Part shown: positions 27,288 through 36,345 of the stretch, piece by piece
Position numbering within the stretch: the first letter of the stretch is position 1
Layout: every line of letters begins with the position of its first letter
Assembly: GCA_002495685.1 (NCBI GenBank)
Contig: DAGJ01000013.1
Span: 41,901 to 85,115 of the forward strand
Source of the DNA: Methanobrevibacter sp. UBA412
GTDB taxonomy: Archaea > Methanobacteriota > Methanobacteria > Methanobacteriales > Methanobacteriaceae
Direction of reading: 5' to 3'
Length of the DNA: 43,215 bases
Position numbers and translations under genes: made by a program
The notes under the pieces: model-generated
Databases searched by the model: none
The model's input: only the letters and a program-made list of their open reading frames with translations
Told to the model about the DNA's origin: nothing

Positions 27288-28475
27288 ATGTCAAAAACAA
27301 CAAAAAATGCTTACCTTGAAAAGTTAACTAAAGATCTTCAGATGAAATCTGTTAAGGTAGGTAAAGATCTTGAAGGTAGTACTCCTCCTAGTGTTTTTAT
27401 TGGTAGATGGAGTTATCCTAAAGTATATGCTGGACCAATGATGGTTAATGAAAAAGGAGATACTAGTATTGTGGATTCTCCAGAATCATGGTTACCTGAA
27501 CATAAAACTCAAGATGAAATTATCAATTACCGTCTTAATTTAGTAAGAGGTAAGCAATTAATCAGTATTAAGGATTTAGATAATCCTTTTGTTGAGAAGT
27601 TGCAGGATATTTCTTTAGCTAGTAAATCTATTGATAGTGAAGCTACTTTTGGTAAAATTCCTCATGGTAGTGTTTTAAGTGAGGATAGTACCCCTCATGG
27701 TCCTAGTGCTGTGATTGAAAAGTTTGATATTGATGCTGTTAAATGGGATCATCAATTAGAGAAATCTTATTATGATACTGATTTAAAAGCTGCTGAAGCT
27801 GTTATGGGTTTGCATGATAAAGATGTTCCGTTTAGTAATATGCAAAAAGCTTTTAGTGTTGGTGCTTTTGGTATTGGTAAAAGTCGTAAGTTAGTTCCTA
27901 CTCGTTGGAGTATTACTGCTTGTGATACTACTTTAGCAGATGGTTTACTTAAATCTGTTAGGAATTATCCTATTATTGATTCTTATCGTGTTTATGAATA
28001 TTATAGTTTAAAGAATAAGTATATTATTATTTTATTACCTGTTGAATGGCAGTATGAATGGACTGAAGCTTTTATTAAAATTCTTGGTCAAGAGGAAATG
28101 ATTTTTAGTGATTATGAATTAAATGGTGGTAAAAAGGAATATTCTTCTGTTGGTGGTTGTTATTATACTGCTAAATATGCTGTACTTGATGAATTAGCTC
28201 GTGAAAAGAAACAAGCTGGTTTAATTATTTTACGTGAAGCTTATAATGGTTATGTTCCTTTAGGTGTTTTTAATGTTAGAGAAAATATTAAATTTGCTAT
28301 GCAAGAACCTTATAAAGAGTTTGAAGATTTAAAATCTTGCCTACATTATGCTAGTACTCAACTTAAAATTCCTATTAGTAAGTATGTTAAGGTTAGTACT
28401 TTATTAAATGAGTTACTTCATTCTCATCAAACTACTTTGGATAATTTTTTTAAGAAAAGTCCAAAATATCAATGA
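27288..28475 (+). CDS. nreA: NreA-type DNA repair protein with PCNA-binding motif
   Basis: Nre proteins are archaeal proteins linked to repair of DNA damage and to PCNA. The conserved core is recognisable ([56 protein letters not shown]). The C-terminus carries QTTLDNFF, a perfect PIP box (Q-x-x-h-x-x-F-F) for binding the PCNA clamp, ten residues from the end. The longest frame starts at TTG 27279; the ATG at 27288 gives 395 aa. Its stop overlaps the start of the next gene (ATGA), so the two are translationally coupled. Confidence 0.9.
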   Translation: MSKTTKNAYLEKLTKDLQMKSVKVGKDLEGSTPPSVFIGRWSYPKVYAGPMMVNEKGDTSIVDSPESWLPEHKTQDEIINYRLNLVRGKQLISIKDLDNPFVEKLQDISLASKSIDSEATFGKIPHGSVLSEDSTPHGPSAVIEKFDIDAVKWDHQLEKSYYDTDLKAAEAVMGLHDKDVPFSNMQKAFSVGAFGIGKSRKLVPTRWSITACDTTLADGLLKSVRNYPIIDSYRVYEYYSLKNKYIIILLPVEWQYEWTEAFIKILGQEEMIFSDYELNGGKKEYSSVGGCYYTAKYAVLDELAREKKQAGLIILREAYNGYVPLGVFNVRENIKFAMQEPYKEFEDLKSCLHYASTQLKIPISKYVKVSTLLNELLHSHQTTLDNFFKKSPKYQ

Positions 28476-29479
28476 AAATAATTATTAAATGGATAAATGT
28501 TATTATGAAATTAAAGTTAGCATATAAAAAACCAAGTAAAATTACTCAAATAAATATGTCTTCTTCTTGTATTGGGTTAAATAATGGGGAAGATTATAAT
28601 CAAAAAGCATGTGATAAAATTAAAAAGTTTACTAAACATGATAGTTGTAAACTTGTTAATAGTGGGAATAGTGCTATTTTTATTGCTATGAATAATGTTA
28701 AAGGTGACATTATCATTCCAGATCAAGGGGCTTGGCATGGTTTTAAACAAATTGCTAAGTTTTTAGGTAAAAATTTAGTTACTGTTAAAACCTATTATGG
28801 TTTGGTTAAAACTGATTTTTTAGATGAAATTCTTGATGATATTAGTGAGGGTTCTGCTTTATTTTTAACTAGTTTGGCTGCTTATACTGCTGAGCAAGAT
28901 ATGAAGAGTATTAGTAAATATTGTAGGGATAATGGTATTTTACTTGTTGAGGATGTATCTGGAAGTATTGGTGATACTCATGAACATTTATGTAATGGTT
29001 TTTATTCAGATGTAATTGTTGGTTCTACTGGTGAGCCTAAAATTGTTAATGTAGGTAATGGTGGATTTATAAGTACTAGTATTCCTAATTTTTTTAAGGA
29101 TTCTAATATTCTTTTAAAAAGTTTTAAATGTGATAAGATTACTTGTGTTGGTATTTATAATGAGTTAAATTTTGCTAAGTCTAATTTTGTTAATACTGTT
29201 AATGCATGTAATATTTTAAAAAAAGGTATTAATAATGTAATGCATCCGGATAAAAGAGGTATTAATGTTATTTTCCGGAATGATAATGCTAAGGAACTTA
29301 GTTGGAAACTTAGAGATTCATTTGATGTTGAAGGTAGAGGCATTATTACTCGTTGCCCTAATTATAATCGTTTAAAAATTAAGGGAATTGCTTTGGAAGT
29401 TAAAAATTTAGATGTTAAATGTTTAACTAAAAATAATCTTAAGAGTATTATAGATATTATTAATAATATTAATGAATAA
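28472..29479 (+). CDS. DegT/DnrJ/EryC1-like PLP-dependent enzyme
   Basis: This is a fold-type-I PLP enzyme. By position in the DegT family, D161 ([11 protein letters not shown]) binds the PLP nitrogen and K190 ([18 protein letters not shown]) forms the Schiff base. VNSGNSAIF (62-70) is the phosphate-binding turn. DegT enzymes transaminate or dehydrate nucleotide sugars, but this 335-aa member is short and divergent and no sugar genes are near. The ATG at 28472 overlaps the nreA stop; another ATG at 28505 (MKLKLAYKK) is possible. The tight coupling to nreA is unexplained. Substrate unknown. Confidence 0.75.
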   Translation: MKIIIKWINVIMKLKLAYKKPSKITQINMSSSCIGLNNGEDYNQKACDKIKKFTKHDSCKLVNSGNSAIFIAMNNVKGDIIIPDQGAWHGFKQIAKFLGKNLVTVKTYYGLVKTDFLDEILDDISEGSALFLTSLAAYTAEQDMKSISKYCRDNGILLVEDVSGSIGDTHEHLCNGFYSDVIVGSTGEPKIVNVGNGGFISTSIPNFFKDSNILLKSFKCDKITCVGIYNELNFAKSNFVNTVNACNILKKGINNVMHPDKRGINVIFRNDNAKELSWKLRDSFDVEGRGIITRCPNYNRLKIKGIALEVKNLDVKCLTKNNLKSIIDIINNINE

Positions 29480-29487
29480 AATTTTTT

Positions 29488-29994
29488 TTATTGATCTACA
29501 ACTAATTTTGAAGATCTGTCAATTAATATGCTTGTGATGTCCATGATCTTTAATTCTTTTTCTGAAATATCATAAATCTTTAATAATTTATCAATTTCTG
29601 GTGATAAAACATTATCATCTCGTGTGAACATATCATTTAATTGATCAATGAAATAATCTGGACAGTTTATTAAAATGATGCATATATTCATTTTTCCTTC
29701 ATGTAAACCTAACATTTTAAAAGCTTTACTAATCTGTCTTTGACCACTAGTACGTAGGAGAATTTCAACACCTAAATCCTTAGCCAAATTCTCATCACGA
29801 TTAAAAGCATTGAAAGATTGAATAATACCATGTTCAATATGCTTTAAACCAGCAATACCATCCGCATTTAAAAGTTGAACAATAGTACCATCACAACAAT
29901 TATCACGTAAACTATCAACATTATCTAAAGTTTCACTAACACTACTAACATTAGCAGTATAACCTAAAATTTCAATATTTTTATCATTAAACAT
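29488..29994 (-). CDS. cgi121: KEOPS complex subunit Cgi121
   Basis: Cgi121 is the tRNA-recruiting subunit of KEOPS, which makes t6A at position 37 of ANN-decoding tRNAs. The family signature is present: LNADGIAGLKHIEHGI (about 43-58), AFNRDENLA and LLRTSGQRQISKAF (about 79-92). Length (168 aa) is usual. It starts two bases after cimA ends on the same strand, so it is cotranscribed with it. The gene starts with T-ending codons and finishes with A/C-ending ones. Confidence 0.9.
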   Translation of the reverse strand: MFNDKNIEILGYTANVSSVSETLDNVDSLRDNCCDGTIVQLLNADGIAGLKHIEHGIIQSFNAFNRDENLAKDLGVEILLRTSGQRQISKAFKMLGLHEGKMNICIILINCPDYFIDQLNDMFTRDDNVLSPEIDKLLKIYDISEKELKIMDITSILIDRSSKLVVDQ

Positions 29995-29996
29995 TT

Positions 29997-31487
29997 TTAT
30001 TCATCTTGTTTCTTCTTAATTTCTAATAAACGATTAACTCCAATAATATAAGCTTCCACACTAGCATTAATAATATCAGGTTGAGTACTACGTGCAGATA
30101 TTACATTATTACCTAAACGTAATTTAACAATTACATCAATTAAAGCATCAGCTCCACCAGTGATAGCATCTACATGATACTCTTCTAATTCAACATCAGC
30201 AAACTCTTTAACACCCTTATTCACAGCATTAATTGCAGCATCAACTGGTCCAACACCAATACCTGCTTCAAGTATCATTTGATTTTCTAAACCTAATTTA
30301 ACAGAAGCTGTAGGAGTAACCCTATTACCACTTACAATGGTTACTTCTTGTAAATCAACTTTAGTATCTTCAGCAATATCCATAACATAATCTGAAATAG
30401 CTTGAATATCTGCATCAGTTACAATTTTACCTTTATCTGCTAAATTTTTAACTAAATCAAAAATTTTAGATAACTCTTTATTAGTAGTGTATATTCCTAA
30501 TTGTTCTAAACGATTTTGTAAACCTTTACTTCCCACATGTTTACCAAGAACAAATCTTCTATGATTACCCACTAATTCAGGATTAAAAGGTTCATAAGTA
30601 TGAGAATTTTTCAACATACCATCAGAATGTATACCTGACTCGTGTGAAAAAGCATTCTCACCAACTATAGCTTTATTAGGTTCCAAATAAGCTCCAGTTA
30701 ACCGTGACACCATTTTACTTGCAGAATATAATTGATTTAAATTAATATTAGTTGAATAATTATCATATAACTGATTTAAAGAAACTACAACTTCTTCAAG
30801 TGAAGCATTACCTGCTCGCTCACCAATACCATTTACAGTTACATGAAATTCACTTGCACCTCCACGTATTCCAGCTAAAGTATTAGCAGTAGATAATCCA
30901 AAATCATTATGACAATGAACATCAACAGGGACTCCTAAGCTTGATAATTCTTTATAAAAATTTAGTGATTTTTCAGGAGTTAACATACTAACAGTATCAC
31001 AAGGACAAATACGACAAGCACCAGCACTTATAGTTTGTTTAAAAACCTCCTTTAAAAAATTCATATCACTACGAGTTGAATCCTCAGCAGATAATAATAT
31101 TTTTAAACCATGACTTTTAGCATATTCAGTTACATTCACTGCTTGATTTAAAACTTCTCCAGGTGATTTTTTTAATTTATATTCCATATGAATAGGACTA
31201 GTAGGAACAACTAAATTAACCATACTAACATCACAATCAAGACAATAATCTACATCCTCTTTTAAAATTCTTGCAAAACTTGCAATTTCTGCATTTAAAT
31301 TTTCATGAGCAATATCTTGTATAGCTTCTCTTTCCCCTTTACTAGTGATAGCTGAACCCGCTTCAATAATATCTACACCTAATTCATCTAATCTTAAAGC
31401 AATAGCTAACTTTTCTGTTGGTGTTAATGAAATCCCAGGAGTTTGTTCACCATCTCTTAAAGTTGTATCATATACTTTGAGTTTCAT
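29997..31487 (-). CDS. cimA: (R)-citramalate synthase / 2-isopropylmalate synthase family enzyme
   Basis: This LeuA-family enzyme condenses acetyl-CoA with a 2-oxoacid. The TIM-barrel has [15 protein letters not shown], the metal-binding [12 protein letters not shown] and the motif [16 protein letters not shown]; a C-terminal regulatory (allosteric) domain covers about 360-490. At 496 aa with that domain it is not AksA (about 400 aa). [13 protein letters not shown] is what I recall from M. jannaschii citramalate synthase, so CimA (isoleucine precursor) is my first choice and LeuA (leucine) the alternative. Ribosome site GGAGAT. It leads the cimA-cgi121 unit. Confidence 0.85.
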   Translation of the reverse strand: MKLKVYDTTLRDGEQTPGISLTPTEKLAIALRLDELGVDIIEAGSAITSKGEREAIQDIAHENLNAEIASFARILKEDVDYCLDCDVSMVNLVVPTSPIHMEYKLKKSPGEVLNQAVNVTEYAKSHGLKILLSAEDSTRSDMNFLKEVFKQTISAGACRICPCDTVSMLTPEKSLNFYKELSSLGVPVDVHCHNDFGLSTANTLAGIRGGASEFHVTVNGIGERAGNASLEEVVVSLNQLYDNYSTNINLNQLYSASKMVSRLTGAYLEPNKAIVGENAFSHESGIHSDGMLKNSHTYEPFNPELVGNHRRFVLGKHVGSKGLQNRLEQLGIYTTNKELSKIFDLVKNLADKGKIVTDADIQAISDYVMDIAEDTKVDLQEVTIVSGNRVTPTASVKLGLENQMILEAGIGVGPVDAAINAVNKGVKEFADVELEEYHVDAITGGADALIDVIVKLRLGNNVISARSTQPDIINASVEAYIIGVNRLLEIKKKQDE

Positions 31488-31514
31488 TATTTAATATCTC
31501 CTTTAATATTTGAT

Positions 31515-32546
31515 TTATATTTTTATTATTACAGATATTATTCTTGTTAAACTTCTATGCATTTTAATTTCATAATGTTCTAAAATTTTAAATCCTTTTT
31601 CATTCATTATTGGATTAATATCAATATAATGAGGTGTTGCTAAAACAATTAAACCATCTTTTTTAAGATTACCTTCTAGTGAATCTAAAAATTCTTCTAA
31701 TATTATAGTTGTACTTACACCACCTGTAGTTGTACTTATACCATAAGGTGGATCTGTCACTACCACATCAGCAGGTTCTAACATTTTTAATTGTTTAAAA
31801 TCTATTTTATAAGTTTTATAATCTTTAATACCTACAAAGTCCAAGTTTAAAGCTGATCCATTTTTCATCTTCCAATTTATATCAGAACCTACAAGTTTAG
31901 CACCAATTAAACCTGCTTCAATTAACATGCCCCCAGTTCCACAAAAAGGATCCAATAATAATTCACCCTCTTTAATTCGACTTAAATTAACCATACACCG
32001 TGCAAGTTTAGGACTCATACCTCCAGGGTGAAAAAATGGTCTTTTATGAGGTTTAGAATCTTCAAAATGTTTCTTATTTAATTTATATTTTTCCACACAT
32101 AAAAAAACAGTATCTTCAAAAACCACAACACGAATATAAGAATCAGAACCTACTAATTTAACTTTAATATTAGGAGTATTATCTAAAATATAGCCTCCAA
32201 TATTTCGTTCGTATTTGACTGTATCTATATCACTATTAAATCTTTTAACTCGTACAACAAAATTATTCTTAATAAATTCACTCCAATCAATGTTTAAAAC
32301 TGATTTTTCTAAATTTTCAAGAGTAGTTGTTTCAATTAATTGGTGCACTTCATGAGTATAAGCTAAACGATCTGTTAATCTTTTATAACTATGATTAAAA
32401 GTTTCTAAATCTAAATTTTCTAGTAAAGTTAAACCAGGTGTTAACTGATTTATATTTGCTTCTATATTTTCTGCATCCATTACAGCTTTTAATTCTGCAA
32501 GTGGTAATTTTTCATGTTCTTGAGATTGGATTAAAAGTAGATTCAT
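31515..32546 (-). CDS. tRNA (guanine(10)-N2)-dimethyltransferase
   Basis: The Trm-G10 family methylates guanine 10 of archaeal tRNAs. An N-terminal THUMP domain (about 60-155) binds RNA. The family motif RPFFHPGGMSPKLAR (173-187, counted from the longer start) precedes the Rossmann methyltransferase with DPFCGTGG (203-210, AdoMet) and TDPPYG (268-273, catalytic). The longest frame begins at GTG 32558, but GGAATGTGA covers that codon and lies eight bases before the ATG at 32546, which I use (343 aa). It is divergent from nudC. Confidence 0.92.
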   Translation of the reverse strand: MNLLLIQSQEHEKLPLAELKAVMDAENIEANINQLTPGLTLLENLDLETFNHSYKRLTDRLAYTHEVHQLIETTTLENLEKSVLNIDWSEFIKNNFVVRVKRFNSDIDTVKYERNIGGYILDNTPNIKVKLVGSDSYIRVVVFEDTVFLCVEKYKLNKKHFEDSKPHKRPFFHPGGMSPKLARCMVNLSRIKEGELLLDPFCGTGGMLIEAGLIGAKLVGSDINWKMKNGSALNLDFVGIKDYKTYKIDFKQLKMLEPADVVVTDPPYGISTTTGGVSTTIILEEFLDSLEGNLKKDGLIVLATPHYIDINPIMNEKGFKILEHYEIKMHRSLTRIISVIIKI

Positions 32547-32670
32547 CAAAAATTTCACATTCCTTAAATATTATTATAATTTTTATTTATTCTATTATAT
32601 TATAGTATCACTTCTTAATTACTAATTAAATGAAAAAATTTTAAATTTAACATTAAACATATTATATATT

Positions 32671-33486
32671 ATGATTGAAAGTTCAATTTATGATAATTAT
32701 AAAATAGATTTTAGTGATAACTTTGAAACTAATGATGAATCTTATTATTTCATCTATAATACTAACCGTGAATTATATTTAAACGAAAATCTAAATGTTC
32801 CCCAATATAAAGATGAATTAAGTGATTTTTGTATTAATTTTTTATTATATATTGGTACTTTTAAAGACAAACCCTGTTTCGTTGTTAATGTAGATAATAA
32901 TACTAATACAAATTTTTATTCTCTTTTAGAAATTTATAATATGAATCCCATTTTATATCAGATGGCTGGAAGAGGAGTATTAATAAATGATTGGTACAAT
33001 TCTTACAAGTATTGTGGCCATTGTGGATGTAAAACTGTACTTGATGAAAAAGATATGATGATGAAATGTCCTTCATGTGGGCAAGTTCATTATACTAGAA
33101 TTGCTCCAGCTATAATAGTTGCTATAAATAATAATGGGAAACTTTTAATGGCTAAACACAGTTACCATAAAAATATTAATTATGCATTGATTGCAGGTTT
33201 TGTAGAAGCTGGTGAATCCATCGAAGAAGCTGTGCATAGAGAAGTTTTAGAAGAAGTTGGTATTAAAATTAAAAATTTAAAATATATGAGAAGCCAATCT
33301 TGGCCATTTCCTAATTCATTAATGTTAGGTTTTACAGCTGATTATGAATCTGGTGAAATTAAAGTTGATCACGATGAAATTTTAAAAGCTAAATGGTTTA
33401 ATGTTAAAGATATTGAATTACCACCATATGATATTAGTATTTCTTCATGGTTAATGGAAGATTTTATTAAAAAAAGTGAAAATTAA
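32671..33486 (+). CDS. nudC: NAD+ diphosphatase / NADH pyrophosphatase (Nudix, NudC-like)
   Basis: This enzyme splits NAD(H) to NMN(H) and AMP. It has the NudC layout: N-terminal domain, a four-Cys zinc ribbon (YCGHCG … CPSCG, about 111-133), and a Nudix domain with the box GFVEAGESIEEAVHREVLEE (start) followed by VGI. The specificity motif that in NudC reads SQPWPFPxS is present as SQSWPFPNS with Pro to Ser. Length is 271 aa, normal. The N-terminal domain is diverged. It converges with the geranylgeranyl reductase gene (9-base gap). Confidence 0.9.
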   Translation: MIESSIYDNYKIDFSDNFETNDESYYFIYNTNRELYLNENLNVPQYKDELSDFCINFLLYIGTFKDKPCFVVNVDNNTNTNFYSLLEIYNMNPILYQMAGRGVLINDWYNSYKYCGHCGCKTVLDEKDMMMKCPSCGQVHYTRIAPAIIVAINNNGKLLMAKHSYHKNINYALIAGFVEAGESIEEAVHREVLEEVGIKIKNLKYMRSQSWPFPNSLMLGFTADYESGEIKVDHDEILKAKWFNVKDIELPPYDISISSWLMEDFIKKSEN

Positions 33487-33495
33487 TATTTTATT

Positions 33496-34668
33496 TTAAT
33501 CCCATATTTTTTTAATATTATGACTTATAATTGAAGGAAACATTGTAAATAAATATCCTTTTTTAATAAATTCCTTAACTAAAATAGATTGCTCATCCAT
33601 ATCCCCATATGTACTAATAAGTTCTTCTCCACCTTTTAATTTTAATTGTTTAAAGAAATAATCTAAGTTATCATCAGATAATAAGTTTAAAGTTTTTTGT
33701 ACTTTTAATTGATAATTTAATTCCTTATTATAATTTTTTTTAAAGGTTTTCTCATAATCTCTTAAATATTTGATATTATCCTCTTTAATTGCATGATTTA
33801 TTGCTTTTTCTGCAATTTCAGTAGATTGAAAACCTAATATTAATCCCCCACCAGAGGTAGGTTTGACCTGTGATGCTGCATCCCCAATTAAGAGTACTCT
33901 GTCTTTAACTAATACTTTGTTTTTATCATATATTGGTATTTTACCATAATATTTCTCTATAATTTCCATATTTTTATACTTTGGATGGTTTTTAATGAAG
34001 TTTTCTAAGATACCAATTTCTTCTCCACAAGTATGGTTACTGAATAATCCAATACGATAAATATTTTCATATGTTGGAATTGCCCAAATGAATCCTGGAA
34101 ATATTTGGTTTTTAACATATAATTCAACAAAATCTTTTTCCGGAATCTTATCTTCAGATTTTAATAAGAACTGTGATCCATTAAAATATTTTTGCTTATT
34201 TTTTAATTCTTTTGATATTATTGAATTAGAACCATCTGCCCCAATAATAATTTTACTTTTTATTTGACCCTTCTCTGAGGTGATTACTCCATCTTTTGTG
34301 TTAACCCCTATTACTTTAAATGGGTTAATTACTTTTACACCATTTTCTTTAGCCCTATTTAATAAGTATTGATCATAGGCAACTCGATCAATTATATATG
34401 CTTCATTTTCTTTTTTAGAAACTGATAAATCATAATTTGGACTGTGTAAGTGTGCTCCTTTAACTTGATTTAAAATTAATTCTTCAGGCAAATTGTTAAA
34501 TTTTAATATTTTTTTACTTACAATTCCTGCACATTGTAAAGGTAATCCTATATTTTTCTTTTTATCTACAATAGCTATTTGTAAATCTTTATTTTTAGCT
34601 AATTTATATGCTAAAGTAGAACCTATAGGCCCTCCACCTACTATTGTTACATCATAATCAAAGGTCAT
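33496..34668 (-). CDS. geranylgeranyl reductase family FAD enzyme
   Basis: Archaeal members saturate the geranylgeranyl chains of ether lipids. The FAD-binding motif GGGPIGSTLAYKLA is at the N-terminus, CAGIVSKKIL at about 47-56, IIGADGSNSIISKEL at about 141-155, and the second FAD motif LIGDAASQVKPTSGGGL at about 261-277. Length (390 aa) is typical of digeranylgeranylglycerophospholipid reductases. Methanogens carry several paralogues, so the exact substrate is uncertain. It stands alone on the minus strand. Confidence 0.87.
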   Translation of the reverse strand: MTFDYDVTIVGGGPIGSTLAYKLAKNKDLQIAIVDKKKNIGLPLQCAGIVSKKILKFNNLPEELILNQVKGAHLHSPNYDLSVSKKENEAYIIDRVAYDQYLLNRAKENGVKVINPFKVIGVNTKDGVITSEKGQIKSKIIIGADGSNSIISKELKNKQKYFNGSQFLLKSEDKIPEKDFVELYVKNQIFPGFIWAIPTYENIYRIGLFSNHTCGEEIGILENFIKNHPKYKNMEIIEKYYGKIPIYDKNKVLVKDRVLLIGDAASQVKPTSGGGLILGFQSTEIAEKAINHAIKEDNIKYLRDYEKTFKKNYNKELNYQLKVQKTLNLLSDDNLDYFFKQLKLKGGEELISTYGDMDEQSILVKEFIKKGYLFTMFPSIISHNIKKIWD

Positions 34669-34837
34669 AGTTTTTTTAAACTTCCATTTATATTTATTTT
34701 TAGAATTAGTATAGAATTAAAAGAATAAATTATATAATTAATATATTATTTATTATATATTAATTTTTAAGTTTTAAGAAAAAAAGTTAAGTTTCAATGT
34801 ATCTATTTAATTTTAATATTCTCTTAAAAGTAAATAT

Positions 34838-35089
34838 TTATTTATTAAATTTATAATTAAAGTATTGAACATTTTGTAATATTACTATTTGCTGGAATTT
34901 AGCATCCAGTATTTTTTCAATGTGTGCTGTAGCTTTATGATGATTTTCAGGTATATTTTCACTAAAAGTTGTTATAATTGATATGTTTTCCCCATCAGGT
35001 AATATTTCATAATCAAATGAAAGGATTTCAGGAAAATTTTTTAAATAATTTATTAATTCATCTTCCTTTTCTTTTGGTAATTTTTTCAT
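34838..35089 (-). CDS. hypothetical protein, 83 aa
   Basis: I do not recognise this protein. It is a small soluble alpha/beta protein: a charged N-terminal helix (about 3-18), then strands and a helix with HHKATAHIEKIL (about 50-61), and an aromatic C-terminus. GGGG lies just upstream of the start on the minus strand. No neighbour suggests a role; the next gene upstream, mop, is more than 300 bases away across the inverted repeats at 35263-35398. Confidence 0.55.
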   Translation of the reverse strand: MKKLPKEKEDELINYLKNFPEILSFDYEILPDGENISIITTFSENIPENHHKATAHIEKILDAKFQQIVILQNVQYFNYKFNK

Positions 35090-35262
35090 TTAAACCCCTT
35101 TTTTAAATCCATAAAATAGTTTTTAATAGTATATAGGTTTGTTATAATATAAAAATTTTATGTAAAAAATAGATTAATAAAGCTTTTATGTTAAATTAAA
35201 AGATAGTGTATAAACGAATGATTTTAATAAATTTTAAAAAATTAGATTTTTTAATTTTAAAC

Positions 35263-35336
35263 CATTTAAATAGATTTTTTAGAGGAAAAAATTTGTTTTA
35301 TTTTTTTCTATCCTCTAAAAAAATATTACTTAAATG
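35263..35336. repeat. long inverted repeat, arms TTTTTTAGAGGA
   Basis: TTTTTTAGAGGA (35275-35286) and its complement (35311-35322) match perfectly around a 24-base loop; an outer pair CATTTAA (35263-35269) and TTAAATG (35330-35336) extends the stem after a mismatched stretch. On either strand a hairpin followed by a T-rich tract is possible. Confidence 0.75.
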
Positions 35337-35340
35337 ACTT

Positions 35341-35371
35341 ATTGTTAAATTTTAATAAATAATTTAACAAT
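35341..35371. repeat. 11-bp inverted repeat, overlaps the next one
   Basis: ATTGTTAAATT (35341-35351) pairs with AATTTAACAAT (35361-35371) around a 9-base loop. Its right arm shares bases 35368-35371 with the next hairpin, so the two structures exclude each other. Confidence 0.7.
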
Positions 35372-35398
35372 GAATTTTTTTTTATATAAAATTCATTG
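35368..35398 (-). terminator. hairpin directly after mop
   Basis: CAATGAATTTT (35368-35378) pairs with AAAATTCATTG (35388-35398) around a 9-base loop, four bases past the mop stop codon. Its place suggests an RNA end or terminator for mop on the minus strand. Confidence 0.5.
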
Positions 35399-35401
35399 AA
35401 C

Positions 35402-35611
35402 TTATTCTTTTCCTACAATTACTTCTGTAGATTTAATAATTGCAGCTAAGTCATCGCCTTCTTTTATGTTTAATTTTTCTGCAGATTCTTTTGTGATAAC
35501 TGCAGTTATTGTTGTAGGGTCTGTAACGTTAATTTTAATACTTGCCATTACTTGACCTTTTTCAACAGATTCGACTTTACCTTTTAAAATATTTCTTGCG
35601 CTTATTTCCAT
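35402..35611 (-). CDS. Mop (molybdopterin/molybdate-binding, TOBE) protein
   Basis: The 69-aa protein is a single Mop/TOBE domain (MEISARNILKGKVESVEKGQ … TTITAVITKESAEKL), the molbindin type that binds molybdate or tungstate as a multimer and buffers it in the cytoplasm. The longest frame starts at 35683, but GGAGATGA lies within it just before the ATG at 35611, and the domain begins there, so the first 24 codons are not part of it. A direct repeat upstream (35722-35757) may regulate it. Related functions: mobA at 39586. Methanogens need molybdate or tungstate for formylmethanofuran dehydrogenase. Confidence 0.85.
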   Translation of the reverse strand: MEISARNILKGKVESVEKGQVMASIKINVTDPTTITAVITKESAEKLNIKEGDDLAAIIKSTEVIVGKE

Positions 35612-35721
35612 TTGATTCATCTCCAAATAACTAGATATAAATTTATGAACTTTAAATGTTCTATAATAACTAATTATAAACAATAGTATTTAAATGTATC
35701 CTTTTATCGATAATAAAGAGT

Positions 35722-35757
35722 TTCACAACGATTTAATTTTATACTTCATAACGATTT
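35722..35757. promoter_or_regulatory. direct repeat TTCA(C/T)AACGATTT, operator candidate
   Basis: TTCACAACGATTT (35722-35734) and TTCATAACGATTT (35745-35757) are 23 bases apart (start to start), about two helical turns, and differ at one base. They lie between mop (minus) and trmO (plus), just upstream of a TATA-like TTTATAAG (about 35763) for trmO. An ATCGATAAT nearby (about 35706) looks like a partly inverted third copy. Confidence 0.5.
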
Positions 35758-35824
35758 TTTATTTATAAGCACTTAAAAATTAAAAGCATCAAATATAAGA
35801 ACAAATAAAAACAAAAAAACATTT

Positions 35825-36316
35825 ATGAGTAACATAGAATTTGAAAGCATAGGAGAAATACATACACCCTTTAAAAAACTTGAAGGAATGCCAATCCAAC
35901 CCATAGGAGCACAAGGAGTAAAAGGAGAAATACATATAAAACAAAAGTATCTAGATGGCCTAAAAGATATTAAACACTTTTCACACTTAAACTTAATATA
36001 CCATTTACATAAAGTAAAAAACTATGAATTAGAAGTTAAACCATTCCTAGATACTAAAACACATGGAATATTCGCAACAAGATCCCCAAAAAGACCTAAT
36101 CCTATAGGATTATCAGTAGTCCAATTAGACAAAGTAAAAAACAACATTTTATATGTATCCAATGTAGACATATTAGACAAAACACCAATAATAGACATAA
36201 AACCATATGTTCCACAATTATATCAAGATACAATAGAAAATCTTAAAATTGGTTGGTTTGAAACTAAAAAAGACCAAGCAAAAACAACTAAAGCAGACTC
36301 AAGATTTATAGACTAA
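35825..36316 (+). CDS. trmO: tRNA (t6A37) N6-methyltransferase TrmO
   Basis: TrmO methylates the t6A at position 37 of certain tRNAs to m6t6A. The fold is the beta-barrel AdoMet enzyme type. Family motifs are ESIGEIHTPFK at the start, then HFSHLNLIYHLHK, TRSPKRPNPIGLSVV (about 91-105, AdoMet and substrate) and DILDKTPIIDIKPYVP. The 163-aa length is that of a single-domain archaeal member. No good ribosome site precedes the ATG, so it may be leaderless or weakly translated. The HD gene follows after 29 bases. Confidence 0.9.
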   Translation: MSNIEFESIGEIHTPFKKLEGMPIQPIGAQGVKGEIHIKQKYLDGLKDIKHFSHLNLIYHLHKVKNYELEVKPFLDTKTHGIFATRSPKRPNPIGLSVVQLDKVKNNILYVSNVDILDKTPIIDIKPYVPQLYQDTIENLKIGWFETKKDQAKTTKADSRFID

Positions 36317-36345
36317 AAAAAATAATAATAAGGTGTATTGGTAAA

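Larger units (their letters stand above)
35090..35401. other. 312-base gap with stacked inverted repeats
   Basis: No coding frame seen. The right half holds three inverted repeats (35263-35336, 35341-35371, 35368-35398), the left half is plain AT-rich sequence that should contain the promoter of the 83-aa gene. Both flanking genes are on the minus strand. Confidence 0.6.

Noticed and set aside
29997..31487. AksA (homocitrate synthase)
   Set aside because: AksA lacks the C-terminal regulatory domain and is about 90 residues shorter.
35612..35683. 24-residue N-terminal extension of the Mop protein
   Set aside because: The ribosome site GGAGATGA is inside it, and the Mop domain begins at the later ATG.
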